NCBI RefSeq assembly: GCF_048544455.1
Contig: NC_133526.1
Location: 3,054,001 to 3,118,000, forward strand
From: Silene latifolia
Taxonomy: Eukaryota; Streptophyta; Magnoliopsida; Caryophyllales; Caryophyllaceae
Length of the DNA stretch: 64,000 nucleotides
Reading direction: 5' to 3'
The notes beneath the pieces are model-generated. The model was not told where the DNA came from. It ran no database searches and was given only the letters and a program-made list of their open reading frames with translations. How positions within the stretch are numbered: position 1 is the stretch's first letter; every line of letters starts with the position of its first letter. Of the stretch, positions 1 through 12,037 are shown piece by piece. Position numbers and translations under genes: made by a program.

Positions 1-556
1 TACTATTGAATTAGTCTTTCTTCAATTTTATTCGAACGAGGATTTAATCATAAATCTTTGAAGATGACAGCAGATCTACAGAACTTTGAAATTACACAAC
101 TTCATGTTTGATTTAAATTAAACAACGGTCGTGAATTCGATGAAGATTAATGTTATTCCCCATAAAGCAATAAAAGTTCAACAAATCTAGAAAATTAATT
201 TAAACAATAAAAGGTCTAATACATTTATCTGTAAATTAATTTGATCAAACACTTACTGATTATTCTAATCTGGACAACAATGGAGGGAGAAGGGTGGTTG
301 AAGATGAGAGTTAAAGGGAATTAAAAGAGAGAAGGGTGAGAAAAGGTCATATGACCTATTATTGCAGGTAAGTTTTTCTTATGGCTTGTTTTCAGAAGAT
401 GGAGTATAATGGTCAGATTATTATGGGATTAATAAAAGGTGGGATTGTTTTGAGAAGATAAGTCAAAGATCGGATTATTCATGTCAATTATTCCTAATAG
501 GTTAAAAAAAATTTCTTCAACCTTATAAAAAAAAAAAATCAAAGTTTCCCCCACCT

Positions 557-564
557 TATAAAAG
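557..564 (+). promoter_or_regulatory. TATA box of the PYR1/PYL1-type gene
   Basis: TATAAAAG lies about 100 nt upstream of the start codon at 663, a normal distance for a plant Pol II gene with a 60-75 nt leader. A similar CCTTATAAAA string lies about 40 nt further upstream, so this short stretch may be a small duplication. The leader between the TATA box and ATG is C/A-rich, as is common for plant 5' UTRs. Confidence 0.6.
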
Positions 565-662
565 TTAGGAGCACAACTACGTTAAGTGACCCACACTTCA
601 CACTTGTAACAACTAGCAACTCCTTTTTCAACCTCTCATTCTTCACAAACACACACAAACAA

Positions 663-1343
663 ATGGCCGAACAATCGGAACAATCGTTACAACAAAACGA
701 CGACGTACCAACCCAAGACGACCCCGAAACGACAACCTCCCATCACTTAACACCTCCTCCGGGACTAACCCCTTCCGAATTCACCGATTTAATCCCTCAC
801 GTGATCGAATTCCACACCTACAAACTCGCACGTGACCGTCACCAGTGTTCTTCCCTACTCGCACAAAAAATCCACGCGCCACGCGCCGCTGTATGGTCCG
901 TCGTCCGCCGGTTTGATAAACCGCAAACATACAAGCACTTCATCAAAAGCTGCTCCGTACGCGACCCACACGCACTCACGGTGGGCACCACGCGCGACGT
1001 TAACGTCATCTCTGGGCTCCCGGCTGCGACTAGTACTGAGCGGTTGGATATTCTTGATGACACGCGCTTTGTTACTGGGTTTACGATTATTGGAGGGGAG
1101 CATCGATTACGGAATTATCGGTCTGTTACGACGCTTCACGCGCTTCCTGGCGCGCGTGAGAATGAGGAGTGGACTGTTGTGCTTGAGTCGTATGTGGTGG
1201 ATGTGCCGGAAGGGAATAACGATGAGGACACGCGCTTGTTTGCTGATACGGTTGTTAAGTTGAATCTCCAGAAGCTTGGTTCGGTTGCGGTCGGGGTGGC
1301 GCGTGAAGGGTTGGGTAGTGGTGATGCGAGTGGGGTGATGTAA
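663..1343 (+). CDS. PYL1: Abscisic acid receptor, PYR1/PYL1 type
   Basis: Soluble START-fold receptor of 226 aa. In this family ABA binding closes a gate and latch over the pocket, and the complex then inhibits clade A PP2C phosphatases, releasing SnRK2 kinases. Seen here: the pocket lysine K91 in YKHFIKSC, the gate loop SGLPA at 117-121, STERLD with E126, the latch HRL at 147-149, VLESY with E175, and a C-terminal helix VVKLNLQKL with N201. The strings RRFDKPQTYKHFIKSCSV and SGLPAATSTERLDILDD match the dimeric PYR1/PYL1 clade better than PYL4-6; H92 sits where PYR1 has H60 at the dimer face. The gene is intronless, as in that clade. The N-terminal 35 residues are a Gln/Asp/Thr-rich extension, longer than in PYR1 and nearer to PYL1. 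GC-rich codons stand out against the AT-rich flanks. The family call is very firm; PYL1 versus PYR1 is less certain. Confidence 0.96.
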   Translation: MAEQSEQSLQQNDDVPTQDDPETTTSHHLTPPPGLTPSEFTDLIPHVIEFHTYKLARDRHQCSSLLAQKIHAPRAAVWSVVRRFDKPQTYKHFIKSCSVRDPHALTVGTTRDVNVISGLPAATSTERLDILDDTRFVTGFTIIGGEHRLRNYRSVTTLHALPGARENEEWTVVLESYVVDVPEGNNDEDTRLFADTVVKLNLQKLGSVAVGVAREGLGSGDASGVM

Positions 1344-2434
1344 TTGTGGTTTATTGATAATTTGATATCGCTAAATGAAGTGTATAAAGCGGCCTGAAAT
1401 CGACGGTTATATATAGGACGGTTTTATAGAGGGCGGACGTTTAGTTCAATTTATCTAGTGTTCTTTGTCCCTATGTAATTGAAGGAAAATGATATCGTCA
1501 ACGAGAAGTGACGAGAAAAATGTACTATGTCACTCGTTATTACTCGTTATTTGAATAATGTAACTTTTCTAATTATGATCTTTGAGTGGCCGAATACTTT
1601 TTTTATTGGCGTTATGAACAATTGAACACCCTAATTTGGTTGTTTCTAATTAAAATTAGTGACGCCTTTAGAAAATGTCGAAAAAATTGGATCGAAAATA
1701 GAAATTTGTGAATAATGTTTTATGTTTACATCATGTGGATGTTCAATTAAATTTATCTATCGTCTTTTTTTTAGTCATTATTTTAAGAGAAATTTGTATT
1801 CCGTTACTAATGATGCTCTATACGGTTTCGGATAATACTTCATTGTCAGCGGACCTGATGTTGTAGTAGTTGTTATTTTATGAGATCATGATCTGAATAT
1901 CTGATGTTGTAGTTGTTATTTTATGAGATTATGATTGAGTGGCGGAATACAATTCCGATTGGCATTACACACACCATAATTTCCTCATGATGTTTGTGGT
2001 TGAGTTTATTGGCAACTTTAAGAAATTGTTAGAAAAATTGGTCGAAAATAGAAAGTATGAATAAGTTAATCTAATGAAATGGACGTGAAATGAAGAAGGA
2101 CAAAATATTAGGAAGCTTGTTTTAGGATGCATTTCATGTTGCTTCTCAACTACTTGTATTGACTAATTGAGTGAGATATGTATGTTTAATTGTCAATTAA
2201 CATTTGACAATTTTAATTTCGCTACTCTTATTAGTCACTACCATCTTTACTTGTTGCGTTTGTCATTAAACACTTTCTATTTTCATGACCATTTAAAAAG
2301 TTGCCTACATGATTATGTTTTTTCTTGATTTAATTAAAGTTTAGTACGAGATTGTGGAATTTAGTATTATAATTCTGGTGGATTCTCTCGTTTTCCTTGT
2401 AGGAAACGGAGGCTGGTTATTCATTTAAGACTTT
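1344..2434. other. AT-rich flank with an imperfect tandem duplication
   Basis: No gene is visible. It holds the 3' UTR of the ABA receptor gene and a degenerate duplication. Block 1585-1715 (GAGTGGCCGAATAC to GAAAATAGAAATTTG) is repeated at 1933-2066 in the same order, and a smaller direct repeat built on TGATGTTGTAGT lies at 1857-1930. No coding potential or terminal repeats were found. Confidence 0.5.
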
Positions 2435-2442
2435 GATGTAAT

Positions 2443-2689
2443 TAGGGGTGAATAAATTTAGATTCGGACTGGAAAAATGGACCGGACCGGACCATTTGGT
2501 CTGGACCAAACCCGGACCAAATTATTTTGATATGGTCACCTGGCTCGTCTCGTTGGCTTATGGAAGGTGTTAGTATTGCTGATGTTTTGGATGAAGCGGT
2601 TCATGGCCTTTCTACCTCATCTTAGTAGGATTGCTTATGCTATAGCTACGTCTATAGCCTAAGACAGCAATCTTTTTCACTCTGACAAG

Positions 2690-2730
<41 letters not shown>

Positions 2731-3218
2731 AGGTTCGCACTGGAAAAATGGACCGGACCGGACCATTTGGTCTGGACCAAACCCGGACCAAATTATTTTG
2801 GTATGGTCCTCGGTCCTCAATTTTTCAAGGTTTGGTATTCGGTCCGGTCCGGTCCAAGACCGGTTTATTTAGGTCCGGACCGAATGGACCAAATTTCATG
2901 TTTTTAATGACGCAACATTAAAATATTATGAATCAAATTAATATTTTATCTTCAAAAGACATTATAAATTAGTATTGTCAATGATTTTCATAAAAAGAGT
3001 TGTCTAATTATTTAAATGCATTTTATTTAGCGGGATTAGAATGTAATTATCGTATACAAAATGGTGAAAAAACTAATTTTAGGTCCATTTCGGTCCCCGA
3101 ACCAAATATTTCGGGTTTGGTCCGGTCCAAGACCGAAAGTTTTAGGTCCGGTCTTCAGTCTACTAAATTTTTATTTTCGGTCCGGTTCGGTATGGTCTTG
3201 GACCGATTCTCAGCCCTA
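2443..3218. mobile_element. Non-autonomous hAT-type element, interrupted by a retroposon
   Basis: The ends TAGGGGTGAAT and TCTCAGCCCTA are short imperfect inverted repeats. They are flanked by an exact 8-bp target duplication GATGTAAT (2435-2442 and 3219-3226), the size made by hAT transposases. The interior consists mostly of GGACC/GGTCC and CCGGTCC motifs in both orientations. No transposase is present. The element was split by the insertion at 2538-2728. A shorter relative lies at 16175-16576. Confidence 0.75.
2538..2728 (+). mobile_element. 5'-truncated LINE-like retroposon with poly(A) tail and long duplication
   Basis: About 150 bp of retroposon sequence followed by a run of about 36 A. 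The first 89 bp (ACCTGGCTCGTCTCG to CCTCATCTTA) are nearly identical to the minus-strand LINE-like element near 12192-12280. The downstream tail differs from that element. It is flanked by 80-bp direct repeats at 2458-2537 and 2729-2808 that differ by only about three bases, best read as an unusually long target-site duplication. An internal duplication of the host hAT element is the alternative. Confidence 0.65.
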
Positions 3219-3295
3219 GATGTAATTATGAGCCATAACGAGAATAACTTCATAGTGCGAACATTTAAACAAGCTCCTCCTATGAGTCCTATCTA

Positions 3296-3513
3296 CTCCC
3301 TCCAATTCACAATAAACCTCCCTATTTCCTTTTTCAATTATTCACAATAACCTCCTTATTTCCTTTTTTGGTAAGTGTTTGTGTGGTCCAAATTTAATTG
3401 TATGGTGGAGTAGTGTATTTTTGTGGTCCAAATTTAATTATATGGTGGGGTAGTGTGTTTCCTTAATTTTTGTGCCAAAATAAAATGGGAGGTTTATTGT
3501 GAATTGGAGGGAG
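3296..3513. mobile_element. Stowaway-type MITE (Tc1/mariner)
   Basis: Terminal inverted repeats start CTCCCTCCAATTCACAATAA and end with its complement, TTATTGTGAATTGGAGGGAG. The element is bounded by TA at 3294-3295 and 3514-3515, the expected target duplication. About 218 bp, no coding capacity. Internal copies of the TTTCCTTTTT/TGTGGTCCAAATTTAATT motif are repeated. Confidence 0.9.
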
Positions 3514-3689
3514 TATATATATGATACTTCGTATGATATAATCGTCATAAAGGAGATCAGGGGACCAGCTGTTACTCCAGAAGCATGACTCGAACTATAT
3601 TGAAAAACAAAATTAAAGTTAAAAAACACTGTTACACTTCATATTTTGGCTCTCGGTATCATGCACTTGTTATATATACACCTTTACCT

Positions 3690-3895
3690 TTGAACAATGG
3701 GTCTCCCTTGTGACGGGTTATCATTTGTGGCGGATATTTTGTGAGATAAAATGGTAACAAAATGGGTTAGTGGAGAAAGGGGACCACATGAATAGTATTG
3801 CAGAGAGAGAAAAAATGGGTACTTTGTGAGGTAAAATGGTATCCGTCACTCAAGAGTGACGGATATGTGCCGTCACAAATAAGAATTTGTGACCT
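3690..3895. repeat. MITE-like segment with GTGACGG/CCGTCAC repeats
   Basis: TTGTGACGGG and GTGGCGGATATT at the left mirror ATATCCGTCAC and CCGTCACAAAT at the right, around a purine-rich core. Related strings occur near 6017-6045 (GAAGACGGCGATATCCGTCA), 39880-39910 and 45335-45475, so this is a dispersed small-element family. I could not define a target duplication. Confidence 0.35.
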
Positions 3896-3964
3896 TTGAA
3901 TGGACAATAATTGAATGATTTTTTCTACTATAATTTACTCAACATATTGTTTTTTTTTTTTTGA

Positions 3965-4000
<36 letters not shown>

Positions 4001-4208
4001 TTTATTTTTTTTATCATTGTCAAATGGTAGGTGAGGTGTTCATGGAGTTTGTGGGACGAATATGCTCAGCATATTACTTGCTTGGTAGCTTACGACGGAG
4101 TATAATTTTCTTAAGATAAAAATCTGACACCTTCAAATGATATTAAAATTGAAGGAATTATCAATTAATTTGAATTTATGATGCTTAAACACATCATTCC
4201 TTATAATA

Positions 4209-7200
4209 CTAGATTTTGTGCCCGTGCGTTGCACGGGTTTCAAATTTGTCCTTCCTCTAATTGTTTAGACTTTTTAATATCATTTTGAATTATACGTAAA
4301 AGTTGTATTTCAATTATTCAAATAATGTACTCCGTATAAATCTTCCTATCTTATTAATTTCAACACCTTTCAATAAAGTTTCTTTGTTTTCAAAAAATTA
4401 TCTTATTAATTTTATATAAGATTAAGAAGTACGTTTACGTAAGGATTCTAGGAATAGGAATTACAATTTGTTAGAATAAGAGGATAATTACAAATTATTT
4501 TAAAGTTTTATCCTTTAAGTTTTCACTTTTCAAATTTATAGATAAATTTTTTAATGGAATATAATTTAGTAATTTGTAAATTAAGTTAGTTATCCGTACG
4601 CAAAAACACCATATAGTTATACTAAATGAAACTTTCATTGAGTGCTTTGCTTATCACCCAAATACTTAGCTCAACGATTGTCATCACCTCATTATACAAT
4701 ATAAACTCCTCAAAACTGCAAGTCGTTTACCTTACTATGTTGTTTATCCCCATTGTTATCTTCATATCAAATTAATAAATGTACAAACCCCTCAAAACTC
4801 GTAGCTGTTTACCAATTTCTTTGGACTTTTTGGTTAATTAAGGAGCATTAGAACGGTAGAATTGTCAAATTGTCAAATTAACGGGAAGAGCTTCATCTAA
4901 TAATGTAGTTCTATTTTTTAGATAAATGGAAAAATACAATAAAATATTACACTAATTGTGTTCAAGGAAAAATTTAAAAAAAATGATAATAAAATGATAA
5001 TTTCTTTTATGAGAGAGGTCTTTTATCGAGATTAATGAGAGACCATCTTTCGTGAGAATTTGTGCTCTTCCCATATAAAATTGTAGGATGAAAAATGAAA
5101 TATTTTTATAATCAAATGATAGAAATTTGAAATAAACTTTCTAATGTAATTTCTAATTTAATAGGTTGGATATTTGATCTTTAATAATGAACAGTTGTCT
5201 AATGTGATAATAATTTCAAGCCTCCTACAATTCTACGTAATTAAACCATTTAAAAGTCCTATTATCTTAAGAAATTCTACAAAACTTTATTATAGAAAAT
5301 AAGAAATATAACGGAAAACAAATAAAGCGTAAGCCGTAAGCTCGTCAATACAATTCTACAAAACTTTGTAGCAACTAACCCCTTTAACACACAAATTAAA
5401 GAAAACCATTCGAACATGCAAAAGTATAATAAATCCCAAAAAAAAAATATATAGAACACTATATAACTATGAGCAACAACGTATAACAAATTAACGGACA
5501 AATGTACGTGTGAAGCTACATTGATTTATATTGCCAATAGCATCGAATCTACTGGAGGGCATGGTATGATACTATGATGGTAGTGTTTTGATCCTTTCCG
5601 GAACTGAAAATGAGACTCTGGTTTTGAGTATACGTTTTGGCGCTAAAATTAAAATATGAGTGATTAGATTTCCATCTCAGGTTATTATTTGCTTCTTCAC
5701 TGACATCTACCGACTCTTCCATATCAGGTTTATTGGTACGATGAGAGTAACATACAATAATAAGAATTTATGCGTTTCGTATCTGATTTTGTCCGAATAT
5801 TCATATGAGTGTCCAACGCCATGAATAAGATGAAATTGTTCTCGTATATCTGAAAAGAAAAGCAAACAAATCACTCAAGATTCACAAACTATACAATAAC
5901 TCAATAGTTTGTAACTTGTATCACGACTTTATCTATAGTTAGTAAAATAAACTAAAAATATTAATTGGTGAATTTTAAACTTGCAACATATTTAAATTCA
6001 CAAAATCTCATTGAAGACGGCGATATCCGTCACAAAGCTTGTGCGATACCATTTCTCTCAAAAATACCCATGAGAGGTGAGTGGGGAGCACATGGGGGTG
6101 CCCCACCTTATCCCCTATCCTTTTTTGTGAGAGTGTTTTAGGCATGACGGGATTAAATTTATCACAAGCAAGACGCTTTGATTTAAATTTCACTTTGTTT
6201 AGGGAACTTAATATGTAATTGATCACGTAGTATTGGCTAACACAAAGTAGTTCTGTACTCTATAATGAATAACTTGTTATATGGCTTTAGAAGAAAACGT
6301 TGATAGGCTAATTGCTACACTCTTTGTGATTTCAATATACATGGATGATCAACTTCACAATAATTCACTTAATCACTTATCAATTATCATATTGACCGAT
6401 CCATCAATTGTACATATTGTACCTGCATGAATACAAAAAGTAGAGCATTATCCATGCACATAACCGATAAATCTTTAATACAAACAAATGAAAACATCAC
6501 TATATTAGATGTAAGGGATGAATTGTATAATACGGTAACATATGAGAAAGCTTGAATGTAGGTTATGCTTTTTATAATTATTGAATGATCTTTAGTGTTT
6601 TTTTTTTCTTTTCTGTTTTGGTATTTATATAAATCATAGCATAGTTGTTCTATTAAAACTTCTAAGGTCATTAGGTGATTTGCATTGTTTAAAAATACGA
6701 AGTTCTTATCATATAATATGAATTTCTTATCTTATAATATTAGAGTGCTCTTAATGGCTACATAACTTATAAAACTTTATTAGATAGAATTTACACATAT
6801 ATTAGATAGAAGTTGCACAAATATTGGGGATAACTAACTATACATAAAATTATTTTAAATAAAAATTAATAAAACCGTATGTAGATAGAATTTGCATAAA
6901 TATTGGGATAATTATACATAATATTATTTTAAATAAAAATTAAATTGGTAATTTTAAAAAGTTGGAGATGAACCTTAGATTGGTTCGTTCAGAAATTCCA
7001 TCATCCCAACTGGCAACTGATCATTTCATAAAACTCAATAATCAACCAAAGCAATCAAATCGCATGCAGTTCATGTTATAAGATTTCAATGAAGGTTTTG
7101 GTCAGTCCCAAGCTCTTATGAACTTGAGGAATTTGTTTTCATCATATTTTATATTTATACTAAAAACTCCTAAATTATTTTCGTAGACAGGAGAGTTATT

Positions 7201-8487
7201 CAATTTCGAGACAAGTCAGACCTACAAATGGTGATGAATGATGATCAATTAATATTATTTAATTCTTTAATGTCAAAACTTAATTTTTTTATATAAGACG
7301 ATTCTACATACAAAGTTTCAATTTAACTTTTTAAATTACATACATCATATAATGTTCGTTTTTAAATTACATACACCCGTGGTAGATGTGATAAAACCTA
7401 GCTTAATTCAAAGTTATGAACTACTCTTTTAATTTTAAGAAAGAAAGTACATTTTTCTTCTCCTATTTATCTTTTGGCACAAATTATAAAGCAAAATGGT
7501 CTCACGCCATGAGACGGTCCATTTTATTAAAAATACTTTTCATTTATTGCTAATAGTTGATTTGTTCAATAGCTATTTATCTGTTGGAAATATTTCACTT
7601 ATGTTTGCGAGGAGAGAGCTTGATCTCTTAGTACTAAGTTGCGCATGACACCAATTCTCATCATTTACATTCAATTAGAGTTGTACATGAGAAAAAAAAC
7701 TGGCAACAATTAAAATTTGACATCAATGATCAACCTCATCTTTTGATCCGATTTATACAAAAACTTCAATGACCATCTGTCCACAACATATATATAGTTG
7801 CAAGTGTGCACAATATAGACCACCGAACAACACTAAGATGATAAGATCCAATCCATGTATGCCATAATCATATACATATGTTAAAGATTTGTTGACGAAA
7901 ATTTGTTATCATTATATTACACTGCATAAACTTGTGTACAATAGACTAATAATGAGTAGTTATAAACAACTACAGAGTAACTTTTGAAGATTGGTTGAAA
8001 ACAAAAATAAATCATCCAAAATTTTATATAATCGCTGAAGCTACCTCGAAAATTCATATGATGTCATGCATACATACCGTAGATCAAAGGTGTAAGATTT
8101 GATTAGTTGTTTGTCAATTGCCGGAACATACCTGCAAAATAAATCAGAGAATGAGGAAATAAACGTCAAGAAAAGAAATAAAGAAAAAGCATGCAGGGTT
8201 TATGGTTGGTGATTGGGAAGACGATTATATGCTTTATATACGAACCCATCTCACCTTAAGCAAATAAAAATTTGGTTAATTAATGATAAGATTTGTAATT
8301 ACTCTCAAATTCTATGTCTTTTATTCTCTATTATTTTATCGAATCTTTTTTGTAATTTACTATATCTCTTATTTTATTAACTCAAAAATAATTATCTTTA
8401 ACTGAGTTTATTATTAAAAATAAAAATCGTGTTTTAGAAAAGTTGGAGTCTCTAGAATTGCCTGAAAAAAGCCTCTTTTATATATAT
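4209..8487 (-). mobile_element. Helitron A, no intact gene (minus orientation)
   Basis: Read on the minus strand, the 3' end is CTAG followed by T, preceded by the hairpin CCCGTGCAACGCACGGG about 11 nt inside, the Helitron signature. The 5' region near 8420-8487, read on the minus strand (AAGAGGCTTTTTTC, then AGAGACTCCAACTTTT), closely resembles the 5' region of Helitron B, placing both in one family. The terminal TC is not evident and may have been lost where Helitron B abuts. The 4.2 kb interior is very AT-rich and I recognise no Rep/helicase or captured gene. Confidence 0.6.
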
Positions 8488-8488
8488 A

Positions 8489-11189
8489 CTACATTTAATG
8501 CCCGTGCGATGCACGGGCCTCTTGTCTGGAGCTTTTGTGATGACGCGAATGACTCAAACAAAGAATACCCTCGGAAAATATCCTATAATTAATCTAAGTA
8601 CATTTCACACTCTGACACAATCCTATTATATAAAAAGACAATTTATTAATTAGCACTAAATGAACAATATTTGATTAAAAATGGACCGTCTCATTGAGTG
8701 AAACCTTGTTATTCTTGAATTTACTTAACAATAATTATTGTGAGACGGTATCTTACTATGAGAGATGGTTCTCTTTGCATAAGGTAAGTGATAAATAATA
8801 CGTAGTCAATAATTTTTATTTAAAGGTAGATTTAAAAAAAGAAAAAAAAAAATCTTGCCAAACATCTTTCCAGAACATTGGTTTATTTCCTACCAACTGA
8901 AATATTTGTCACTGTCAGCGTGTGCTTATTCTATTACCTTCATCATTTAACTTTCAAATCCCCAAATCTTGATTCCCTATTTCACATTTATTTATTTTCG
9001 ATTAATTACACATCTATTTGATACCCAAATCATGATTCAAGTTTACCAATGATTGAATTTATCTTCTAATTTATTCTGATTGTTTCATCTAACTCTCGCA
9101 ATCACTCTTGCTCGATTGGTTATGCTAATGAAGGTATGTTTATATTTTTGTGTATTGTAATGTTAAGTCAATCATTCGTTTACCTTTGATTAATTTATTA
9201 ATAATAATTATAGAAGTAAAGAAATGATCGAGATGGTGCCATGGTGGGGTTTCGACTTGGTAAACTTGAAGTTTTATTTAATTCTTTTCTGTCCAGCTAT
9301 CTACATAGTTGTCCAAATAAGAAACCGGTATAGCATGAATTATCTAGGTTAGAGAGTGTAGATTTGAAAAAATTCTTTATAAACGATGTTCCTCGTGTGA
9401 CCTTTGAACTCTTGGGCTAAATCGTCGATGACGAATTTTATACCTTCGGGCTAGTTCGGGGGATGTCGTCATTTATGTCCGCTGAAGTCATTTTATCCTC
9501 GGTATAATAATTTTCTGACCCAGCCTTGAACCCGTTACTATTTTTCCTTCGGCTATAAACTTTCCAAGGTTAGTTACTCAGCAGCATTACTGGCAACCCA
9601 GTCTTAACTTATGGTGTGGTAACCTCTGCAGGTTGATACTGGTCTTCAGATTCAATCGAGGCTGTGCAGATCTCATCACAACTTCTGTTTAGTACCTCTT
9701 CCCCCAGTACCATATTTGCCATGTGATTGTTTATCAAGTGTCGGCGGTGTCATTCAAAGGGGTGAGTATTGCTCTCTGTCTTAGGTAGTCCACGTTTTAT
9801 GGCTGCTTTCAAAATCTGGGTACATCTGGTTAACTACTACCTCAATGTTATCTCTCCTTTACTACCAATAATGTATTGTTCTGGTATTTCAATCCATGTT
9901 TCTTCAGTGTCATTCTGATCTGCCTTGGCTTCTAATTCCCAATCTCCCATGGCTAGCAATCAATCATTTAATGCTTGGTTCCTGGGTCAGTGTTACATTC
10001 TGAGACTCTCATGCTTCAAGCGTGTATACCCTGCATTTATCGCCAAATTCCTCTCTACCCCACTTGTTTTTATGCCTAAAAAAATTAATGGAACGGAGGA
10101 AGTATTCAAAGAACTTAGATCTTGCTTGTCTGCCTTTAATGCAATTATGTCTCTTATTGTACGATCGAGTGCCTCAAAAGTAAATCTGTGTTACATGTAG
10201 AGTTGTCAAATAAGTCAATAGGGATGGCAATTCTGATGTGAGTTGTCCTTTCTCCTGGCAGTAGTAGGGTTGCGATACCTAATTTAAAAAAGTTAACTTT
10301 TGCCGAGATGATCCTGTATAAAAACGTTTTTCCCGTGCCTCCGTGTCCGTATAAGAATTTGTCATTGACTAACCCTTGTTCAACGTTGAGTTGTTGCACC
10401 TTTTGTGACTACTCACTGGCCATTTGCTTGGGGTCGTATAGACGTTCATCTCGAAGTAGCTTGTTCTCCGTTCCGTTCATGTAATCAAATTTTCCCATAT
10501 TCGAGAAATACGGACCTTGATTTTTTCACTTGCCCTGCTTTCGTTTAGCTCATCGATTGTTACATAAGAACTGAAACAGAGAATACAAATCAAGTTGAAT
10601 AAAATATCCGAATTGGATGGTGCCATTGTTGCAGGTAGTTCTCTAGAAGATCTATCAAATATGGAATAGATGGTGTGTGGAAATTGAAATACAAAAAAGA
10701 CCTGTATATATAGTCTGTATAATCCTCCTAATTTGAATCAAATTCTATGTTCTACAGGAAACTGCATACGGTATTTGGACTTGGGAATTAGCTGGAGGGT
10801 GAAGTTTGGATGGGATTCTATTTATTAAAAGATAGATTTCTTATGATGTAAATATTTTGTAGCTGTGTTAGAGTATGTACAGGAGTCATGAGCCAAAAGA
10901 TAGATTTCTTGGACACTTTAAACGTGTGATACAATTTTAGATATTTTTTTTAATTATTTAATTGATAGTGACAGCTTTTACAACTATTTAGCATCAATTG
11001 ATGGACACTAATTCATATAGAATTGGGCAGCTGATAGAAGTGTTGTACGATTAATTGTATTTTTTTTATTTATTAAAGGCTTTTTTTTCAGTTTAATTAT
11101 TTAGCATTAATTATTAATCTTAGGTGTTTTGGCAAAGTTGGAGACTCTGTAAACACTCGAAAAAAGCTTCCTTTATTAATATAGATAGA
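8489..11189 (-). mobile_element. Helitron B with helicase remnant (minus orientation)
   Basis: Minus-strand 5' end is TCTATCTATATTAATAAAGG preceded by A. The 3' end is the hairpin GCCCGTGCATCGCACGGGC, then ATTAAATGTAG before T. This fits Helitron rules: TC at the start, CTRR-like end, insertion between A and T. A helicase fragment lies at 10154-10560. The rest is decayed, with a half MITE around 10060-10110. About 2.7 kb, so far shorter than an autonomous Helitron. Its 3' end touches the 5' end of Helitron A, giving a head-to-tail pair. Confidence 0.7.
10154..10560 (-). pseudogene. Helitron helicase (Pif1-like) fragment with RPA-like sequence upstream
   Basis: Positions 10399-10154 give an 81-codon open stretch with the Walker A motif FLYGHGGTGKTFLY, followed by GIATLLLPGERTTH and IPIDLFDNSTC. 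These are hallmark blocks of the Pif1-like helicase domain of plant Helitron Rep/Hel proteins. Upstream on the same strand (about 10560-10405), KVRISRIWE resembles the RPA-like protein of plant Helitrons, and ERLYDPKQMASE resembles the helicase lead-in, with a stop before the main open stretch. The Walker B block (IIWDEAPM in relatives) is not seen, so the domain is truncated soon after motif Ia. The element cannot encode its own transposase. Confidence 0.75.
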
Positions 11190-12002
11190 TATTGATATAT
11201 TGATTATGACTATTACGAAACATATCAACCTTCTACGAGAAGGTCTAACATGTTTCATTCGATAATCCGACATCAAGCATCAAGCATTACCATAAGGAGA
11301 ACTATGAAAGGGCAAACATTTAACACTGACAATGTTTTCCATTTAAAGGGAAGAATGTCAACCAAAGCACCGGTAGCAAGAGAGAATCACAAAACCACTA
11401 AGAAATGTTTTCTGCCTATACTTTTAGCTTTTGAAGTGAAAAAAAAAAAAAAAAAAAAAGACATCTATATTTTTTTTTCTAATGTATAGCAATTTGGATG
11501 TTTTCAATTTAATTGATGAGCATGGATGTCCCTTAATTAACCAATTGATGCATAAAGTGCGTACTTAACTAGTTGTATTACAATAGCAGAGAGGGAGAAT
11601 TCGAACTTGAAATCTATTTTACACAATACTTTTGTCTTAATCACAAAACTAAAACATCTTCTGTAATTAACCAATTGATGATGATGATGTTTATTGCTTC
11701 CCTACTTTGTGAGGATTTAAGATGGTGGCATGATATATTGTCAAGATACAGCTAACCCATGATAAAGGCACATGTGAGTATCCCACATTGGAAAAAGAAG
11801 AGAGAGTTGTCTATCATATAAACCAAGGAGTTACTCCACCCTTGCCAATTGGTTTTGGGATGGAACCTTCTTGGACTTATAAGTCGGACTCTCTCTCGCC
11901 TCCATGCGGGTGCGGCACAGGCCCGATAACGGAACTTATCATATATTGATATAGGCCCTATTATTATTTTACCAATAAAGAATATGTCATAATTCATACT
12001 AA

Positions 12003-12005
<3 letters not shown>
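11190..12005. other. AT-rich spacer with a possible solo LTR-like repeat
   Basis: No gene. Around 11735-11995 the string TCCCACATTGG is followed by a TATA-like CATATAAACC and, further on, AATAAAGAAT. That layout occurs in many plant solo LTRs and also resembles the USE+TATA of snRNA promoters. No snRNA follows, so a retroelement remnant is the likelier reading. Confidence 0.3.

Positions 12006-12009
<4 letters not shown>

Positions 12010-12037
<28 letters not shown>

Noticed and set aside
832-1263. Alternative frames overlapping the ABA receptor
   Set aside because: GC-rich shadow frames of a clearly conserved gene.
4220-4240. CCCGTGCGTTGCACGGG as a transcription terminator or CRISPR-like repeat
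   Set aside because: Position just inside a CTAG end and similarity to the copy at 8500 identify it as a Helitron 3' hairpin.
11775-11830. TCCCACATTGG plus CATATAAACC as an snRNA promoter (USE and TATA)
   Set aside because: No U-snRNA sequence follows, and the same word pair is frequent in plant LTRs.
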